Source: Bacillota bacterium
GTDB taxonomy: Bacteria > Bacillota > Clostridia > Lachnospirales > Lachnospiraceae
Length of the DNA stretch: 9,572 nt
Reading direction: 5' to 3'
Assembly: GCA_023415635.1 (NCBI GenBank)
Contig: JAEZJV010000071.1
Location: 1-9,572, forward strand
The position numbers were made by a program, and so were the translations under genes. Positions within the stretch are counted from its first letter, which is position 1, and each line of letters opens with the position of its first letter. The notes beneath the pieces are model-generated. The model worked only from the letters and a program-made list of their open reading frames with translations, made no database searches and had not been told where the DNA came from. Of the stretch, positions 7,500-9,572 are shown piece by piece.

Positions 7500-8177
7500 A
7501 TGTACCTCTCCAGGATCCAGCTCAACCGGCAGCGCCGTGACGCCTGGCGGCTGCTGGGTAGCCCGCAGCGCCTGCACGCGGCAGTGCTCGCGTCGTTCCT
7601 CGACCCGCCGACCGGAGCGCTCGACGGTGACCCGCGCGTGCTCTGGCGGCTCGACCACGAAGCGAATGGCCGCCTGTTCCTCTACGTCGTCAGCCCCGAC
7701 CGCCCCGACCTCGTACACCTCGCCGAGCAAGCAGGATGGCCGTCTGCAGACCGCGGGGGCTCCAAGGACTACGGACCGTTCCTCGCACGTCTCGAAGCCG
7801 GCCAGCGCTGGGCGTTCCGACTCACGGCGAACCCCACCAGGTACCGCCGAACGGCCGACGACAGGCGGGCCAAGCGCGTCGCACACGTGACCGTCGCACA
7901 GCAAGAGAGCTGGCTCGCTGAGCGGGCTGAGACCTACGGCTTCCAGATCCTCGGGACGATGAACGGCAACTGCAGTCCGCAGCTTGTGGTCACCCGCCGC
8001 AACATCCAGCAGTTCGACAGACGCGGCACCGAAAAGCCGGTCACGCTCGGTGTCGCGCAGTTCGACGGGCTCATGGACGTGACCGACCCCGAAGCGCTGC
8101 GACGCGCCCTCGTCGGCGGAATCGGACCCGCCAAGGCATACGGCTGTGGCCTCATGACGCTGGCCCGACCCGAGTGA
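7500..8177 (+). CDS. cas6e: CRISPR RNA endoribonuclease Cas6e/CasE
   Basis: A 225-residue Cas6e. It cuts the repeat hairpin of the array transcript, leaving an 8-nt 5' handle on each crRNA, and stays bound to the 3' hairpin as part of Cascade. ATG 7500 lies 2 nt after the cas5e stop. The N-terminus MYLSRIQLN is typical. H26, in SPQRLHAAV, matches the catalytic histidine (H26 in the Thermus enzyme, H20 in E. coli, recalled alignment). The Tyr found three residues before that His in those two enzymes is Gln23 here. RLTANPTR (107-114) is another family block, and the Gly-rich loop GGIGPAKAYGCGL (206-218), which contacts the RNA, is intact. The predicted substrate is the repeat at 9512-9540. Confidence 0.96.
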   Translation: MYLSRIQLNRQRRDAWRLLGSPQRLHAAVLASFLDPPTGALDGDPRVLWRLDHEANGRLFLYVVSPDRPDLVHLAEQAGWPSADRGGSKDYGPFLARLEAGQRWAFRLTANPTRYRRTADDRRAKRVAHVTVAQQESWLAERAETYGFQILGTMNGNCSPQLVVTRRNIQQFDRRGTEKPVTLGVAQFDGLMDVTDPEALRRALVGGIGPAKAYGCGLMTLARPE

Positions 8178-8178
8178 C

Positions 8179-9126
8179 ATGCCGGCGAAGATCCCCGGTA
8201 CCAGACCGCCCGACCTGGGTGAGCTGACGCGCGCGCAGGACCGCACGTCATTCCTCTACCTCGAACGCTGCGTCGTGCACCGCGAGTCGAACGCGATCAC
8301 TGCGACCGACGACCGCGGCACCATCCACATCCCGGCTGCCTCGCTCGGCGCGCTGCTGCTCGGGCCGGGCGTGAGCGTCAGCCACCAGGCGATGATGCTC
8401 CTGGCGGAGTCGGGGTCAACCGCCGTGTGGGTGGGCGAGCGCGGCGTCCGGTACTACGCGCACGGTCGATCGTTGGCGCGCTCGTCGCGGCTGCTGCTCG
8501 CCCAAGCAGAGCTCGTGACGAATCGCTCGTCGCGGCTCAAGGTCGCGCGCGAGATGTACGCGATGCGGTTCCCGGATGAGGACACGTCGAGCCTCACGAT
8601 GCAGCAGCTCCGCGGGCGTGAGGGTGCGCGGGTGCGTCGTGCATACCGGGAGCAGGCCGACCTGCACGGGATCGAATGGACACGGCGCCGGTACGATCCC
8701 GAGGACTTCACGTCAGGCGACCCCGTCAATCAGGCGCTCTCAGCGGCGACGACGGCGCTCTACGGGATCACCCACGCGGTGATCGTCGCGCTCGGCTGTT
8801 CGCCAGGGCTCGGGTTCGTCCACACCGGGCATGTGCGCTCCTTCGTGTTCGACATCGCGGACCTGTACAAAGCCGAGCACGCTATCCCGTGTGCGTTCGA
8901 GGTCGCATCGATGGGCTACGCGGACATCGGAGCTGAGACTCGGAGAGCCATGCGTGACCGGTTCCGCGACGGGCGACTGCTGGAACGCTGCGCACGTGAC
9001 ATCCGCCGGCTCTTGACACCCGACGAACTCGACGAGTCGGACGGAGCCTCGGACGTGGTCCAGCTCTGGGACGGAGGAACGCGAACGGTCGCAAGCGGCA
9101 TTGACTGGGGAGACCCCGGCTGGTGA
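8179..9126 (+). CDS. cas1: CRISPR integrase Cas1, type I-E
   Basis: A 315-residue Cas1, the metal-dependent integrase that with Cas2 captures prespacers and inserts them at the leader end of the array. ATG 8179 follows the cas6e stop by one base. The N-terminal beta domain spans about the first 95 residues (with LYLERCVVH at 27-35 and SGSTAVWVGERG at 78-89), followed by the helical catalytic domain. Active-site residues are E148 (in RGREGARVRRAY), H215 (in GFVHTG) and D225/D228 (in FDIADLYK). These match E. coli E141, H208, D218 and D221 with a constant offset of 7, which strongly supports a working enzyme. No fused domain (such as reverse transcriptase or Cas4) and no separate cas4 are present, as usual for I-E. 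The stop overlaps the cas2 GTG by 4 nt. Confidence 0.97.
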   Translation: MPAKIPGTRPPDLGELTRAQDRTSFLYLERCVVHRESNAITATDDRGTIHIPAASLGALLLGPGVSVSHQAMMLLAESGSTAVWVGERGVRYYAHGRSLARSSRLLLAQAELVTNRSSRLKVAREMYAMRFPDEDTSSLTMQQLRGREGARVRRAYREQADLHGIEWTRRRYDPEDFTSGDPVNQALSAATTALYGITHAVIVALGCSPGLGFVHTGHVRSFVFDIADLYKAEHAIPCAFEVASMGYADIGAETRRAMRDRFRDGRLLERCARDIRRLLTPDELDESDGASDVVQLWDGGTRTVASGIDWGDPGW

Positions 9127-9467
9127 TCACGCTCATCCTCACCGCTTGTCCCGACGGGCTTCGAGGGCACCTCACCCGGTGGCTGCTCGAGGCGTCCGCC
9201 GGCGTCTTCGTCGGCCGTGTCAGCGCACGCGTACGCGACGAGCTGTGGGATCGGACTGTCGAGCTCATCGGGTCCGGCCGGGCACTGCTGATCTACGCCG
9301 CTCCCACCGAGCAAGGGTTCTCTGTTCGTAGCCACGGCCATCACTGGAACCCGGTCGACTGCGAAGGCGTAACCCTGATGCTTCGGCCGCAGGAGCCAGT
9401 CGGGGAGAGCGAGTCTGTTCAGCGCGGGTGGAGCGGTGCCGCACGACGGCGGAGACGTCGAAAGTGA
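9123..9467 (+). CDS. cas2: CRISPR adaptation protein Cas2, type I-E
   Basis: A 114-residue Cas2 (Cas2e branch). A Cas2 dimer bridges two Cas1 dimers and acts as a structural ruler during spacer integration. The GTG start at 9123 overlaps the cas1 stop (GTGA). The sequence follows the Cas2e pattern: strand MITLILT, GLRGHLTRWLLEASAGVFVG (12-31), SARVRDELW (34-42) and HHWNPVDCEGVTLMLRP (73-89). The acidic residue near position 9 of the E. coli protein is not conserved here (TACPD); nuclease activity is not needed for adaptation in E. coli. Beyond residue 90 there is a 25-residue tail ending in RRRRRRK, absent from the 94-residue E. coli protein; similar basic tails occur, from memory, in actinobacterial Cas2e. 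The gene ends 44 nt before the first repeat. Confidence 0.95.
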   Translation: MITLILTACPDGLRGHLTRWLLEASAGVFVGRVSARVRDELWDRTVELIGSGRALLIYAAPTEQGFSVRSHGHHWNPVDCEGVTLMLRPQEPVGESESVQRGWSGAARRRRRRK

Positions 9468-9511
9468 ACTAGTTTGTCGCTGACGCTTACCAGACCTGCA
9501 GGTCAAGAAGT
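9468..9511 (+). promoter_or_regulatory. CRISPR leader
   Basis: This 44-bp segment between the cas2 stop and the first repeat occupies the leader position. In type I-E systems the leader directs polarised spacer insertion and usually carries the array promoter. It is somewhat richer in A and T than the surrounding genes at its left end. It contains a 12-bp perfect palindrome (9493-9504) 7 nt from the repeat. No convincing -35/-10 pair is visible: TTGTCG (9474-9479) is followed 17 nt later only by TGCAGG. The functional leader may extend into the cas2 3' end, or the array may be transcribed by read-through from the cas operon. Confidence 0.6.
9493..9504. repeat. Perfect 12-bp palindrome in the leader
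   Basis: GACCTGCAGGTC is its own reverse complement and ends 7 nt before the first CRISPR repeat. It is not extended on either side (A on both flanks). Its place next to the integration site suggests a binding site for Cas1-Cas2 or a host factor, but this is inference. Confidence 0.6.
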
Positions 9512-9540
9512 GTCGTCTCCCCGCCCGCGGGGATGAGCCC
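9512..9540 (+). CRISPR. First repeat of a type I-E CRISPR array
   Basis: The 29-nt segment running from GTCGTCTCCCC to GGGGATGAGCCC matches the I-E repeat style: a hairpin formed by TCCCCG and CGGGGA around a CCCG loop, then an ATGAGCCC end that would become the 8-nt 5' handle after Cas6e cutting between 9532 and 9533. Its position directly downstream of cas2 and the leader is canonical. Only one copy is inside the window, so the exact 5' boundary (27-29 nt) cannot be set by comparison with other copies, and array length is unknown. Confidence 0.85.
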
Positions 9541-9572
9541 AACACACCTAGGTTGTGTGCCAGTAGGCTCGT
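9541..9572 (+). CRISPR. Presumptive first (newest) spacer
   Basis: The 32 nt between the first repeat and the window end equal a usual I-E spacer length, but no second repeat is visible to prove it. The final GT could also be the first bases of the next repeat. The segment contains a near-palindrome around CCTAGG (ACAC-ACCTAGGT-T-GTGT, one unpaired T). I found no match to it elsewhere in the window, so the target is unknown. Confidence 0.6.

Noticed and set aside
9474..9502. Array promoter with TTGTCG as -35 and TGCAGG as -10
   Set aside because: The -10 match is too poor, and the hexamer is part of the palindrome.

Overview
The window is a GC-rich segment (about 70 % G+C by eye, with strong G/C preference at third codon positions and several GTG starts) of the kind found in Actinomycetota. 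A Micrococcales-type organism such as a Cellulomonas relative is possible, but this is only an impression from composition and protein style. Nearly the whole window is one complete, apparently intact type I-E CRISPR-Cas locus, read left to right.

Layout. Positions 1-264 hold, on the minus strand, the first 88 codons of a gene unrelated to CRISPR: a membrane-anchored SanA/YdcF (DUF218)-type protein, cut by the window edge. Positions 265-488 are the divergent intergenic region. It contains a perfect 15-bp inverted repeat with an 11-nt loop (283-323), a TACGCT -10-like element that would give a leaderless transcript of the minus-strand gene, and weak promoter and ribosome-binding signals for cas3. 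Then follow cas3 (489-3320), a 70-nt gap, cse1/casA (3391-4998), cse2/casB (4995-5612), cas7e/casC (5612-6784), cas5e/casD (6781-7497), cas6e/casE (7500-8177), cas1 (8179-9126) and cas2 (9123-9467). After a 44-bp leader containing a perfect 12-bp palindrome there is one I-E-type CRISPR repeat (9512-9540) and 32 nt of presumptive first spacer, where the window ends.

How the genes work together. Cas1 and Cas2 form the integrase that inserts new spacers at the leader-repeat junction just downstream. The array transcript is cut by Cas6e. Cse1, Cse2, Cas7e, Cas5e and Cas6e assemble with the crRNA into Cascade, and Cas3 (HD nuclease plus superfamily 2 helicase) is recruited to degrade the target. 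From cse1 to cas2 every junction overlaps by 1-4 nt or has a gap of only 1-2 nt, so the seven genes read as one translationally coupled operon. Catalytic motifs of Cas3, Cas1 and Cas6e are visible and no frameshift or internal stop interrupts any gene, so the system looks functional.

I do not see an undescribed system here: the gene content and order are canonical for I-E. The points worth a second look are small: the inverted repeat between the divergent genes, the palindrome beside the first repeat, a repeat hairpin two bases shorter than the E. coli one, a Gln in place of the Tyr three residues before the Cas6e catalytic His, and an Arg-rich Cas2 tail.
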